DNA from: Lachnospiraceae bacterium | GTDB taxonomy: Bacteria; Bacillota_A; Clostridia; Lachnospirales; Lachnospiraceae | Assembly: GCA_017614185.1 (NCBI GenBank) | Contig: JAGACI010000048.1 | Location: 1 to 5,340 of the forward strand | DNA: 5,340 nucleotides | Reading direction: 5' to 3' | Part shown: piece after piece, positions 1 to 5,340 of the stretch | Position numbering within the stretch: the first letter of the stretch is position 1 | Layout of the letters: each line of letters opens with the position of its first letter | Program-made: the position numbers and the translations under genes | Notes under the pieces: model-generated | The model's database searches: none | Told to the model about the DNA's origin: nothing | Seen by the model: the letters and a program-made list of their open reading frames with translations, nothing else

Positions 1-60
1 AGGGTTTATCCTGAATTCAGCTTTTTCTATTCAATCAGTGGCAGGGCCCAGAGACAATGA
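1..60 (+). CDS. C-terminal tail of an upstream gene (5' partial), product not recognised
   Basis: The first reading frame is open from base 1 and ends in TGA at 58-60, giving a 19-residue tail that starts RVYPEFSFFYS and ends SGRAQRQ. The stop overlaps the ATG of the following kinase as ATGA (57-60), a classic translational-coupling junction. This would explain why the kinase has only a weak Shine-Dalgarno (AGGG at 43-46). Only the end of the protein is visible and no family can be named. The second frame is also open across this stretch and runs on into the kinase gene, so the frame choice rests mainly on the ATGA overlap. If the call is right, the kinase is a downstream member of an operon that begins outside the window. 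Confidence 0.5.
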   Translation, partial: RVYPEFSFFYSISGRAQRQ

Positions 61-2363
61 AAAAATCAAAAATCGCGAAATTCAATCATATAGCGTACTT
101 TGTAGCGTTGGGGTTGGTTATCATTCTCTTTGTGATTATCGGTACAACTTCAAAGCTTAAAATCTATGACCCTGCGGGGTATGACCGTGAGATAAAAAAG
201 ATTTATCCAAAGTATGAACTTGTCGGAAGCGAGACTGCTCCCGCGGGTGTTGTGGAACGCTATACTTTCAAACTCCCGGAAATCAGAAAGGGAAATGACT
301 GCATTTCCTTCTATACGGTTCACCAGAATGTAAACATTTATATTGATCAGATACTTGTGTATTCGCTTTGGGCGCCCGAAGAAAACCTTATCGGCAAGAC
401 GCCTGCAAGCAACATTCATTTCTTTGACCTTGGACCTCAGGATACGGGCAAAGAAATGGAGATTGAGGTTATCCCTGTTTACAAGCAGGTAATCGGATGC
501 TCGGTTACATTCAGTATCGGAGATAAAAAGGACATATACGCAAGATACCTTGATAACGATATGTTCAGCCTTATCCTTGGCCTTATTCCGCTCCTTCTTG
601 GCCTTATCTTCCTCGTAATGAGTATCGTTGCGCTAAAAGAGCCGGAGGAAAAAAGGTCGGTATTCATGCTTGGCGTCTTTGCCTTCGAGCTTGGTACCTG
701 GAAGACACTTGATTTGGCGTTGGCTCCGCTTATTTTTGACAATTATCCGATTCTTATTTCATACATCTCGATAATAATGCTTGCGTTTATCGCATACCCG
801 TTCCTCTCGTTTTTGAAGGGCCTTTTAAACAGAGAGTATGCGGTTATCGACTACGCGGGACTGGTATTTAACATATCCTGTTTCCTTCTTGTTCTCATGC
901 AGGCATTCAATATCGTTGATTTCAGAGAAAGCCTGTTAATAAGCCATGTTTTGCTTTGCGCAAGCATATTCATTGTAATCTATCTTCTTTGCAATGAGAC
1001 GGTGAAGGGCAATACGGAGCCCAGGCTTACTGTTACGGTTCTTGGAATGGCGCTTTGTGCCTTAGGCTTTATCTATGATCTTTTGCAGTACTATGTTGTC
1101 AAGCATACAAGCGAAGTTTACACGACACTGTTTTGCTTTGATATCTACATAACCGTCATGGGCGTGGTTCTTGCCTACGATAACCACAAGATGATTCTTG
1201 AGGCCAAGAGGCGTGCTGAGGATGCGAACATCGCAAAGAGCCGTTTCCTTTCAAACATGTCCCACGATATCAGAACTCCCATGAATGCCATCGTAGGCTT
1301 TACGGGAATTGCTGAAAAATACATGGACGACCCCGAAAGACTTAAAGATTCGCTTCAGAAAATCAGGTCTTCGGGCGATCACCTCTTAAAGCTTATCAAC
1401 GATGTCCTTGATATGAGTAAAATCGAGAGCGGCAAAATCGCACTCGATGTCGCACCTACAGCCATAAAAGGAGTTGTAGACAACGTTGTAAACATCATGA
1501 TGTCCCAGATGCAGGATAAGGGCATCGAGTTTATAACAGACATTGAATCTATCGAGCACGAGTTTGTATATACCGACTCATTAAGAGTTAATCAGGTTTT
1601 ACTTAACCTTCTTGGAAATGCCTATAAGTTCACACCTTCCGGCGGTTACGTAAAACTTACGATTGTTGAACTTCCGTCCGGCGACCCGTCAATGGCCCAG
1701 TATGAAATCAGGGTAAAGGATAACGGAATCGGAATGAGCGAGGAATTCAAGAACCACGCTTTCGAGGCTTTCATAAGAGAGCACGATTCACAGGGTGACA
1801 ACATCCAGGGAACAGGCCTTGGTCTTGCAATCTGTAAGAGCATCGTAGAACTTGCGGGAGGTACAATCCGCGTAGACAGTATCCTCGGCGCAGGAACCGA
1901 GTTTATCATTAACATCGGATTCTATATTGCTAACAAGGAGGATATGCCCGAGGAAATCGGTAACGTCGAGAACATCGATTTTGGCGGCAAGAGAGTGCTT
2001 CTTGCGGATGACAATCAGCTTAACCGTGAGATTGTAATAGAGATTCTCTCAAGCCTCGATCTCGTTGTTGACAGCGCAGAGGACGGAGATATTGCGGTTG
2101 AGAAGGTTAAGAGCGCACCTTCAGGTTACTACAGCGCGGTTCTTATGGATATCCAGATGCCTGTAATGAACGGATATGATGCGGCAAGGAACATAAGGGA
2201 GATAGACGACCCTGCGAAGTCGACGATTCCAATCATTGCAATGACCGCAAATGCCTTTGAGGAAGACAAGTTACACGCTTATGAGGCGGGCATGAATGCA
2301 CACGTTGCAAAGCCTATAAATATCGATGAATTATTAAGAGTTTTAAATACCTATATTAACTGA
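57..2363 (+). CDS. 7TM-sensor hybrid histidine kinase (extracytoplasmic domain-7TM-HisKA-HATPase-receiver)
   Basis: This is a membrane sensor kinase of 768 residues. A hydrophobic helix at about residues 11-30 is followed by a beta-rich outside domain (about 31-168, with the segment FYTVHQNVNIYID). Seven further hydrophobic segments follow at roughly 169-192, 201-226, 230-253, 262-284, 293-312, 323-346 and 354-373, the layout of 7TMR-DISM sensors. The cytoplasmic part has HisKA with the SHDIRTPMN box (phosphoacceptor H403). HATPase_c shows an N box around N517/N521, a G1 box DNGIGM at 555-560 and a G2 box GTGLGL at 585-590. A C-terminal receiver (about 646-767) has acidic D651/D652, phosphoacceptor D698, T730 and K752. 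All catalytic residues are present, so both autophosphorylation and phosphotransfer to D698 are expected. It has no HPt domain, but the next gene supplies one. The ATG at 57 is the only usable start after the in-frame stop at 12-14. The ligand is unknown; the outside domain resembles the jelly-roll, carbohydrate-binding-like domains of such sensors, which is inference. Confidence 0.95.
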   Translation: MKKSKIAKFNHIAYFVALGLVIILFVIIGTTSKLKIYDPAGYDREIKKIYPKYELVGSETAPAGVVERYTFKLPEIRKGNDCISFYTVHQNVNIYIDQILVYSLWAPEENLIGKTPASNIHFFDLGPQDTGKEMEIEVIPVYKQVIGCSVTFSIGDKKDIYARYLDNDMFSLILGLIPLLLGLIFLVMSIVALKEPEEKRSVFMLGVFAFELGTWKTLDLALAPLIFDNYPILISYISIIMLAFIAYPFLSFLKGLLNREYAVIDYAGLVFNISCFLLVLMQAFNIVDFRESLLISHVLLCASIFIVIYLLCNETVKGNTEPRLTVTVLGMALCALGFIYDLLQYYVVKHTSEVYTTLFCFDIYITVMGVVLAYDNHKMILEAKRRAEDANIAKSRFLSNMSHDIRTPMNAIVGFTGIAEKYMDDPERLKDSLQKIRSSGDHLLKLINDVLDMSKIESGKIALDVAPTAIKGVVDNVVNIMMSQMQDKGIEFITDIESIEHEFVYTDSLRVNQVLLNLLGNAYKFTPSGGYVKLTIVELPSGDPSMAQYEIRVKDNGIGMSEEFKNHAFEAFIREHDSQGDNIQGTGLGLAICKSIVELAGGTIRVDSILGAGTEFIINIGFYIANKEDMPEEIGNVENIDFGGKRVLLADDNQLNREIVIEILSSLDLVVDSAEDGDIAVEKVKSAPSGYYSAVLMDIQMPVMNGYDAARNIREIDDPAKSTIPIIAMTANAFEEDKLHAYEAGMNAHVAKPINIDELLRVLNTYIN

Positions 2364-2370
2364 CAATTGC

Positions 2371-2399
2371 TTGCAAATAGCGCATAAATTCGATATAAT
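2371..2399 (+). promoter_or_regulatory. Sigma-A-type promoter for the HPt gene
   Basis: A perfect -10 TATAAT (2394-2399) lies 17 bases after a partial -35 TTGCAA (2371-2376, 4 of 6 consensus positions). Transcription would begin near 2405-2407 and give a leader of about 45 bases before the ATG at 2451. The -10 sits inside a short inverted repeat, TCGAT-ATA-ATCGA (2390-2402), and CGATATA occurs twice at a 9-base interval (2391, 2400), so a regulator could bind here. No terminator is visible between the kinase stop and this promoter, so read-through from the kinase gene is also possible. Confidence 0.72.
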
Positions 2400-2410
2400 C
2401 GATATACACA

Positions 2411-2437
2411 CCCTAAAAAGCGTATGCGTTTTAAGGG
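2411..2437 (+). other. Imperfect stem-loop in the HPt leader
   Basis: Bases 2411-2419 pair with 2429-2437: CCCT with AGGG, then an A/A mismatch, then AAAA with TTTT. The stem continues with G2420-C2427 and C2421-G2426 around a GTAT loop if G2428 is bulged. It sits just after the predicted transcription start and 4 bases before the GGAGG of the HPt gene. No T-tract follows, so it is not a terminator. It may be a 5' mRNA stabiliser or a protein-binding palindrome. It also encloses the upstream in-frame ATG at 2424, which argues against that codon being the start. Confidence 0.45.
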
Positions 2438-2441
2438 ACAC

Positions 2442-2446
2442 GGAGG
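2442..2446 (+). promoter_or_regulatory. Ribosome binding site deciding the HPt start
   Basis: GGAGG at 2442-2446 lies 4 bases before ATG 2451. The spacing is slightly short, but the match to the anti-Shine-Dalgarno is strong. The alternative in-frame ATG at 2424 has no comparable motif and would add the unlikely residues MRFKGHGGN. Confidence 0.8.
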
Positions 2447-2450
2447 AAAT

Positions 2451-2822
2451 ATGAACGAAGAAGGCAAAAAAGGCTTGATAGAGGCCGGAGTGGACTTTGA
2501 CGGCGCGCTTCATCGTTTTTTGAATAATGAGTCCATGTACGAGAAGTTTCTCGTTAAATTTCCGGATGATGTAAACTTTGGAAACATCTTAAGCTTGCAG
2601 GAGCAGGGAAAGTATGAAGATATTTTCTCTTTCTCACATACCCTTAAAGGTACTGCAGGCAATTTGGGGCTTGAACCTGTTAGAGTGGTTGCAAGCAGCA
2701 TTACCGAACTTATAAGAGGTAAGGCACCGGCAGACATCGACAGGGAGGCTGTCGACAGGCAGATTGCCCTTTTAAAAGACGAGTATGCCAAGATGTGCGA
2801 CGCAATAAGGCGCATTCAGTAA
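2451..2822 (+). CDS. Stand-alone HPt (histidine phosphotransfer) protein
   Basis: This is a cytoplasmic phosphorelay intermediate of 123 residues, the usual size of a single HPt four-helix bundle. The hallmark FSHTLKGTAGNLG places the phosphorylatable histidine at H63, followed by the conserved LKG and the downstream helix with LG. It would accept phosphate from a receiver aspartate and pass it to another receiver. The membrane hybrid kinase upstream has a receiver but no HPt, and a receiver/HD-GYP protein lies downstream, so a relay from that kinase through H63 to that regulator is the likely role (inference from context). The start at ATG 2451 is chosen for the GGAGG in front of it; ATG 2424 would give 132 residues. 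The gene has its own promoter and may be transcribed apart from the kinase. No kinase or other domain is attached. Confidence 0.92.
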   Translation: MNEEGKKGLIEAGVDFDGALHRFLNNESMYEKFLVKFPDDVNFGNILSLQEQGKYEDIFSFSHTLKGTAGNLGLEPVRVVASSITELIRGKAPADIDREAVDRQIALLKDEYAKMCDAIRRIQ

Positions 2823-2826
2823 AGAT

Positions 2827-2865
2827 AAGGAGAGCGACGGAGATTATTTCTTCGATGCTTTCCTT
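2827..2865 (+). other. Long RNA hairpin between the HPt and PAS-kinase genes
   Basis: AAGGAGAGC (2827-2835) pairs fully with GCTTTCCTT (2857-2865), including one G-U wobble. The helix continues with G2836-U2856 (wobble), an A/A mismatch, and CGGAGA (2838-2843) paired with TCTTCG (2849-2854) around a 5-base TTATT loop. In total about 16 pairs form within 39 bases. Both Shine-Dalgarno-like motifs of this gap (AAGGAG at 2827, CGGAG at 2838) are buried in the 5' arm. What follows (TAATGCATTTATGG) is not a clean T-tract, so a rho-independent terminator is unlikely, though partial attenuation cannot be excluded. The hairpin may control translation of the next gene or mark an mRNA processing site. 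Confidence 0.6.
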
Positions 2866-2891
2866 TAATGCATTTATGGGGGTTTCTATTC

Positions 2892-4349
2892 GTGGAAGTT
2901 AAGCTTGACAGAATTAATCCCGAAATAGCCGAATATGCGCTCGAGATGATTATCGTTATGAACGGCTCGGGCGAGATTAAGTACGCAAACAAAAAGGCCA
3001 AGAGAGAACTCGGCTACGGCAATGAGATTATCGGAGCCCAGATTTACTCGGTTTTCCCGGCGTTTATAGATGCGGAAGGAAATCCCAAGCCGGTAAGAAG
3101 CTTAGTTACCGAGGAACCTATCGATATAATGGCATATCGTGCCAACAAGACCTGCTTTCACTCAAGAATTACCTTCTTTGAAAGCCGTGCGGGCGAAGCG
3201 TATGTGGTCCTTGGAATGAACACTTCGGAAGAGGAGTTTCTGAAAAAAGAGATTACAAACGCCGGTACCGAGGTTGAGGAAGCCGACAAGGTCAAAACAG
3301 AGTTTGTCGCAAACGTAACCCATGAGCTTAGAACTCCCGTAAACGGAATACTCGGAAGCACAAGGGATCTGCTTGCAATGGCGAATGACCCCGAGCAGAT
3401 TAAAAAGCTTACACTGATTGAGAAAAGCTGCGAAAACATGAATAACATCATAAGCAGCATTCTTGATTTTTCAAAGCTTTCCGCAGGAAAGTTTTTACTT
3501 GAAAACAGAGAATTCGACTTCAGAGCGATGGTCGATTACGTAAGGGATTCGCACAGAGGAAGGATAAACGAGAAGGGTCTCGATTTCTTCGTTTCTGTTT
3601 CTCCGGAGGTTCCGACGACCGTCATCGGCGATGAATTAAGAATTGTTCAGATTTTAAATAACCTTTTGTCAAACGCCACGAAGTTTACAAGCGTTGGCAA
3701 AATCGCACTTGAGATATTCAAAACCGGCAAGGTCGGCAACAAGGTTGAGCTGTTTTTCATCGTTGTGGACAGCGGAATCGGAATCGACAGAGCGGACCTT
3801 TCAAAGCTTTTCAAGAGCTTTTCGCAGGTTGACGCTTCGATATCGAGAAACTTTGGCGGAACGGGCCTTGGACTTAATATCACAAAGCAGCTTGTCGAGA
3901 TGATGGGCGGAGCGATTGAATGCGAGAGTGAGAAGGACAAGGGAAGCACATTTTCTTTTTCCATATGGCTTGAGGTTCCTGCAGGAGAGCAGGCCAACGA
4001 AGATGACTACGAGGACGAGATAGACGAGTATGTAGCCAAGGCCGAAGCAGACGCAATCTCCGAGGAGGAAGCCGAGGAAGAGAAAGACTTAAAGACCTTT
4101 GGCTCGGAGGAAAATATTGCCGAGCTTGACAGAAGACTTTCGAAGCTTATCCTTTGCGTCGAGATGCAAAACTGGGAGAGAGCGGAGATTTTTGCGGACA
4201 GCGTAAAGCAGCTTACAACTGATGCTCCGAAAGAGATAAAGACCGCAGCACTTCACCTTAAGATGAACGTGCAAAAAGAGAATTACGAGAAAGTTACTGA
4301 AGACTATCAGCAGCTTTTGGAATATTTGAAAGACTACAAGGAGGTATAA
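2892..4349 (+). CDS. Soluble PAS-domain sensor histidine kinase with a degenerate C-terminal HPt-like domain
   Basis: No membrane segment is visible, so this 485-residue kinase is probably cytoplasmic. Residues about 12-112 look like a PAS sensor domain (ALEMIIVMNGSGEIKYANKKA). A short charged, probably coiled linker (about 113-137) leads into HisKA with THELRTPVNG (phosphoacceptor H144). HATPase_c has N257/N261 in the N box, a G1 box DSGIGI (293-298) and a G2 box GGTGLGL (322-328), so the kinase appears intact. An acidic linker (about 365-400, rich in Glu/Asp) joins a helical domain (about 401-485). That domain follows the HPt pattern, but the expected AH(T/S)LKG reads ADSVKQ, with D436 at the histidine position. 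There is no receiver. GTG 2892 is chosen as start: GGGGG at 2878-2882 is a weak, wobble-type ribosome site 9 bases upstream, and PAS follows directly. ATG 2868 would add the hydrophobic MHLWGFLF and has no ribosome site. Its partner is probably the receiver protein encoded 2 bases downstream. Confidence 0.9.
   Translation: MEVKLDRINPEIAEYALEMIIVMNGSGEIKYANKKAKRELGYGNEIIGAQIYSVFPAFIDAEGNPKPVRSLVTEEPIDIMAYRANKTCFHSRITFFESRAGEAYVVLGMNTSEEEFLKKEITNAGTEVEEADKVKTEFVANVTHELRTPVNGILGSTRDLLAMANDPEQIKKLTLIEKSCENMNNIISSILDFSKLSAGKFLLENREFDFRAMVDYVRDSHRGRINEKGLDFFVSVSPEVPTTVIGDELRIVQILNNLLSNATKFTSVGKIALEIFKTGKVGNKVELFFIVVDSGIGIDRADLSKLFKSFSQVDASISRNFGGTGLGLNITKQLVEMMGGAIECESEKDKGSTFSFSIWLEVPAGEQANEDDYEDEIDEYVAKAEADAISEEEAEEEKDLKTFGSEENIAELDRRLSKLILCVEMQNWERAEIFADSVKQLTTDAPKEIKTAALHLKMNVQKENYEKVTEDYQQLLEYLKDYKEV
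4338..4344 (+). promoter_or_regulatory. Ribosome binding site deciding the GTG start of the regulator
   Basis: AAGGAGG (4338-4344) lies within the last sense codons of the PAS kinase gene and 7 bases before GTG 4352, an ideal spacing. The next in-frame ATG (4361) is 16 bases away, which is too far. The two genes are therefore tightly coupled in one transcript. Confidence 0.85.
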
Positions 4350-4351
4350 CC

Positions 4352-5340
4352 GTGGACGACATGAGAATGAGTGCCGCCAACGTTATGATTGTGGATGACG
4401 TCGAAGTCAACCGCTTCGTTCTTGGCGGAATCATTGAAGATATGGGTCACACTCCCATAATGGCCGAAAACGGAAAGGAAGCTTTAAAGCTAATCAAAAC
4501 TACCCGGCCCAATTTGATTCTTCTCGACGTATCCATGCCCGAGATGGACGGATACGAGCTTTGCAAAAAGCTGAAGAGAGATATGCTCTATAAGGATATC
4601 CCGATCATTTTCATATCCGCTTACGACACTCCTGAAGATGTAGTCAAAGGCTTTGAAGTGGGAAGTGAGGATTATATCACGAAGCCCTTCATCCCCGAGG
4701 AGGTTAAGGCAAGAGTAGGCGTTCACCTTAAGGTTTACAACGCAACTCATTCACTCCTTGAGATGAACAGGAAACTTCGAATCTCTGTAAAAGAGCAGCT
4801 TAAGCAGATGGAGCAGGAAAAAAAGAGCGTGCTCTACGGACTTGCCGGAGTTGCGAGAAAGAATGCAAGCTATGACGAGAAGCACATGGAGAGGCTTCAG
4901 TATAACTGCAAGGTTTTAACACAGGCGATGCAGCTTTCTCCTACATACGAAAGAGTAATCTCCGATTCCTACGTTTCGACAATAGAGATTGCAGCACCTT
5001 TATGCGATATCGGTAACATCACGATTCCTATGGAGATTCTTGCCAAGAAGGATAAGCTTACGGAAGAAGAGCGTGCTCTTATGGAGACGCATACCACGAA
5101 GGGCGCCCAGATTCTTAAGGATATAGGAAACTTCAACGATTATAACGACTACATGAAGGTGGCCGTTGATATCGCACAGGATCATCACGAGAACTGGGAC
5201 GGTTCGGGTTATCCTTCGGGTAAGAGCGGAAACGAGATTCCCCTTGCGGCCCAGATTGTGTCGATTGTTGACGTATTCTGTGCTCTTACGGAAGACAGGA
5301 GCTACCGTAAGGCTTATGACGTTGATAAGGCTATGGAGAT
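4352..5340 (+). CDS. Response regulator with receiver and HD-GYP-type output domain (3' partial)
   Basis: The frame is open from GTG 4352 to the window end: 329 codons, with the true stop outside. Residues about 9-125 are a receiver with acidic D15/D16, phosphoacceptor D59 (LLDVSMPEMDG), S89 and K111. A predicted coiled linker (about 133-160) leads to an HD-GYP domain from about 160. That domain is clear from DHHENWDGSGYP (277-288) and IVDVFCALTEDRSYRKA. This is the architecture of RpfG-like regulators, which hydrolyse cyclic-di-GMP. Retained metal-ligand positions are H178, D219, H247, H278, H279 and D307. Changed positions are the His of the HD dyad (C218, in CDIGN where HDIGK is usual), the Lys of that motif (N222) and the Glu four residues before the first His (Y174). 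Activity is therefore uncertain; the protein may be a modified phosphodiesterase or a non-catalytic signalling output. The stop of the PAS kinase gene is only 2 bases upstream, which makes that kinase its likely partner, with the HPt protein as a second phosphodonor. Confidence 0.9.
   Translation, partial: MDDMRMSAANVMIVDDVEVNRFVLGGIIEDMGHTPIMAENGKEALKLIKTTRPNLILLDVSMPEMDGYELCKKLKRDMLYKDIPIIFISAYDTPEDVVKGFEVGSEDYITKPFIPEEVKARVGVHLKVYNATHSLLEMNRKLRISVKEQLKQMEQEKKSVLYGLAGVARKNASYDEKHMERLQYNCKVLTQAMQLSPTYERVISDSYVSTIEIAAPLCDIGNITIPMEILAKKDKLTEEERALMETHTTKGAQILKDIGNFNDYNDYMKVAVDIAQDHHENWDGSGYPSGKSGNEIPLAAQIVSIVDVFCALTEDRSYRKAYDVDKAME

Noticed and set aside
2424..2450. Earlier in-frame ATG for the HPt gene (adds MRFKGHGGN)
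   Set aside because: There is no ribosome site before it, it falls in the loop of a leader hairpin, and the GGAGG at 2442 points to ATG 2451.
2827..2880. The 2827-2865 hairpin as a rho-independent terminator
   Set aside because: The stem is not strongly GC-rich and the bases after it (TAATGCATTTATGG) lack a continuous T-tract.
2868..2891. ATG 2868 as start of the PAS kinase
   Set aside because: It lies directly after the hairpin with a pyrimidine-rich upstream and adds a hydrophobic MHLWGFLF not expected before a PAS domain. GTG 2892 is preferred but not proven.
3694..3903. Plus-strand 69-codon frame inside the PAS kinase ATPase domain
   Set aside because: It is an out-of-frame shadow of an intact HATPase_c domain with all its motifs, and its composition is not protein-like.
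3647..3997. Antisense open frames (for example 116 codons here, and others at 150-419, 479-742, 1646-1915, 2510-2815, 3158-3460 and 4490-4750)
   Set aside because: All mirror well-conserved coding sequence on the + strand, lack ribosome sites worth noting and show no recognisable domain.
150..5060. Many scattered AAGCTT hexamers as a dispersed repeat
   Set aside because: They mostly reflect Lys-Leu and similar codon pairs in the preferred codons of these genes, in no regular spacing.
1..5340. CRISPR arrays, tRNA genes, insertion sequences, attachment sites
   Set aside because: No spaced repeats, tRNA-like folds, transposase genes or terminal inverted repeats were seen on reading both strands.

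Overview
The window carries a compact two-component/phosphorelay cluster, with every gene on the + strand. The style suggests an anaerobic Firmicute of the Clostridia, most likely a Lachnospiraceae (Butyrivibrio/Roseburia-like) bacterium. That inference rests on the seven-TM sensor hybrid kinase with an 'SHDIRTPMNAIVGF' phosphoacceptor box, purine-rich GGAGG ribosome binding sites, GTG starts and moderate GC. No rRNA, 16S or other taxonomic marker is present, so the assignment is a family-style judgement only.

Layout. Positions 1-60 hold what looks like the last 19 codons of an upstream gene, whose TGA overlaps the next ATG as ATGA. Positions 57-2363 encode a 768-residue membrane hybrid histidine kinase: an N-terminal TM helix, an extracytoplasmic beta-rich domain, a 7TM block, HisKA, HATPase_c and a receiver. 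An 87-base gap follows with a good sigma-A-type promoter (-10 TATAAT at 2394-2399) and a leader hairpin. Positions 2451-2822 encode a free-standing HPt phosphotransfer protein. A 69-base gap then contains a long, near-perfect RNA hairpin at 2827-2865. Positions 2892-4349 encode a soluble PAS-HisKA-HATPase kinase with an acidic linker and a C-terminal helical domain that resembles an HPt lacking its histidine. Two bases later, from 4352, begins a response regulator with a receiver and an HD-GYP-type output domain; it is cut by the window end after 329 codons.

How the parts may work together (inference). The membrane hybrid kinase has a receiver but no HPt of its own, and the separate HPt is encoded next door. 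The soluble kinase has no receiver, and a receiver/HD-GYP protein follows it with a 2-base gap. The simplest model is two inputs, one membrane and one cytoplasmic, converging on the receiver of the HD-GYP-like protein: membrane kinase H403 to D698, to HPt H63, to regulator D59, with the PAS kinase H144 feeding or draining the same D59. HD-GYP domains classically hydrolyse cyclic-di-GMP, but here three family-conserved active-site positions are changed (Glu to Tyr, the His of the HD dyad to Cys, Lys to Asn). The output may therefore be catalytically altered or non-enzymatic.

Most unusual points: the degenerate HPt (His to Asp) fused to the soluble kinase, the altered HD-GYP active site, and the 39-base hairpin in front of the soluble kinase. 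That hairpin buries two Shine-Dalgarno-like motifs and overlaps a possible 15-codon leader peptide. None of this proves a new system; it is an atypical arrangement of known parts.
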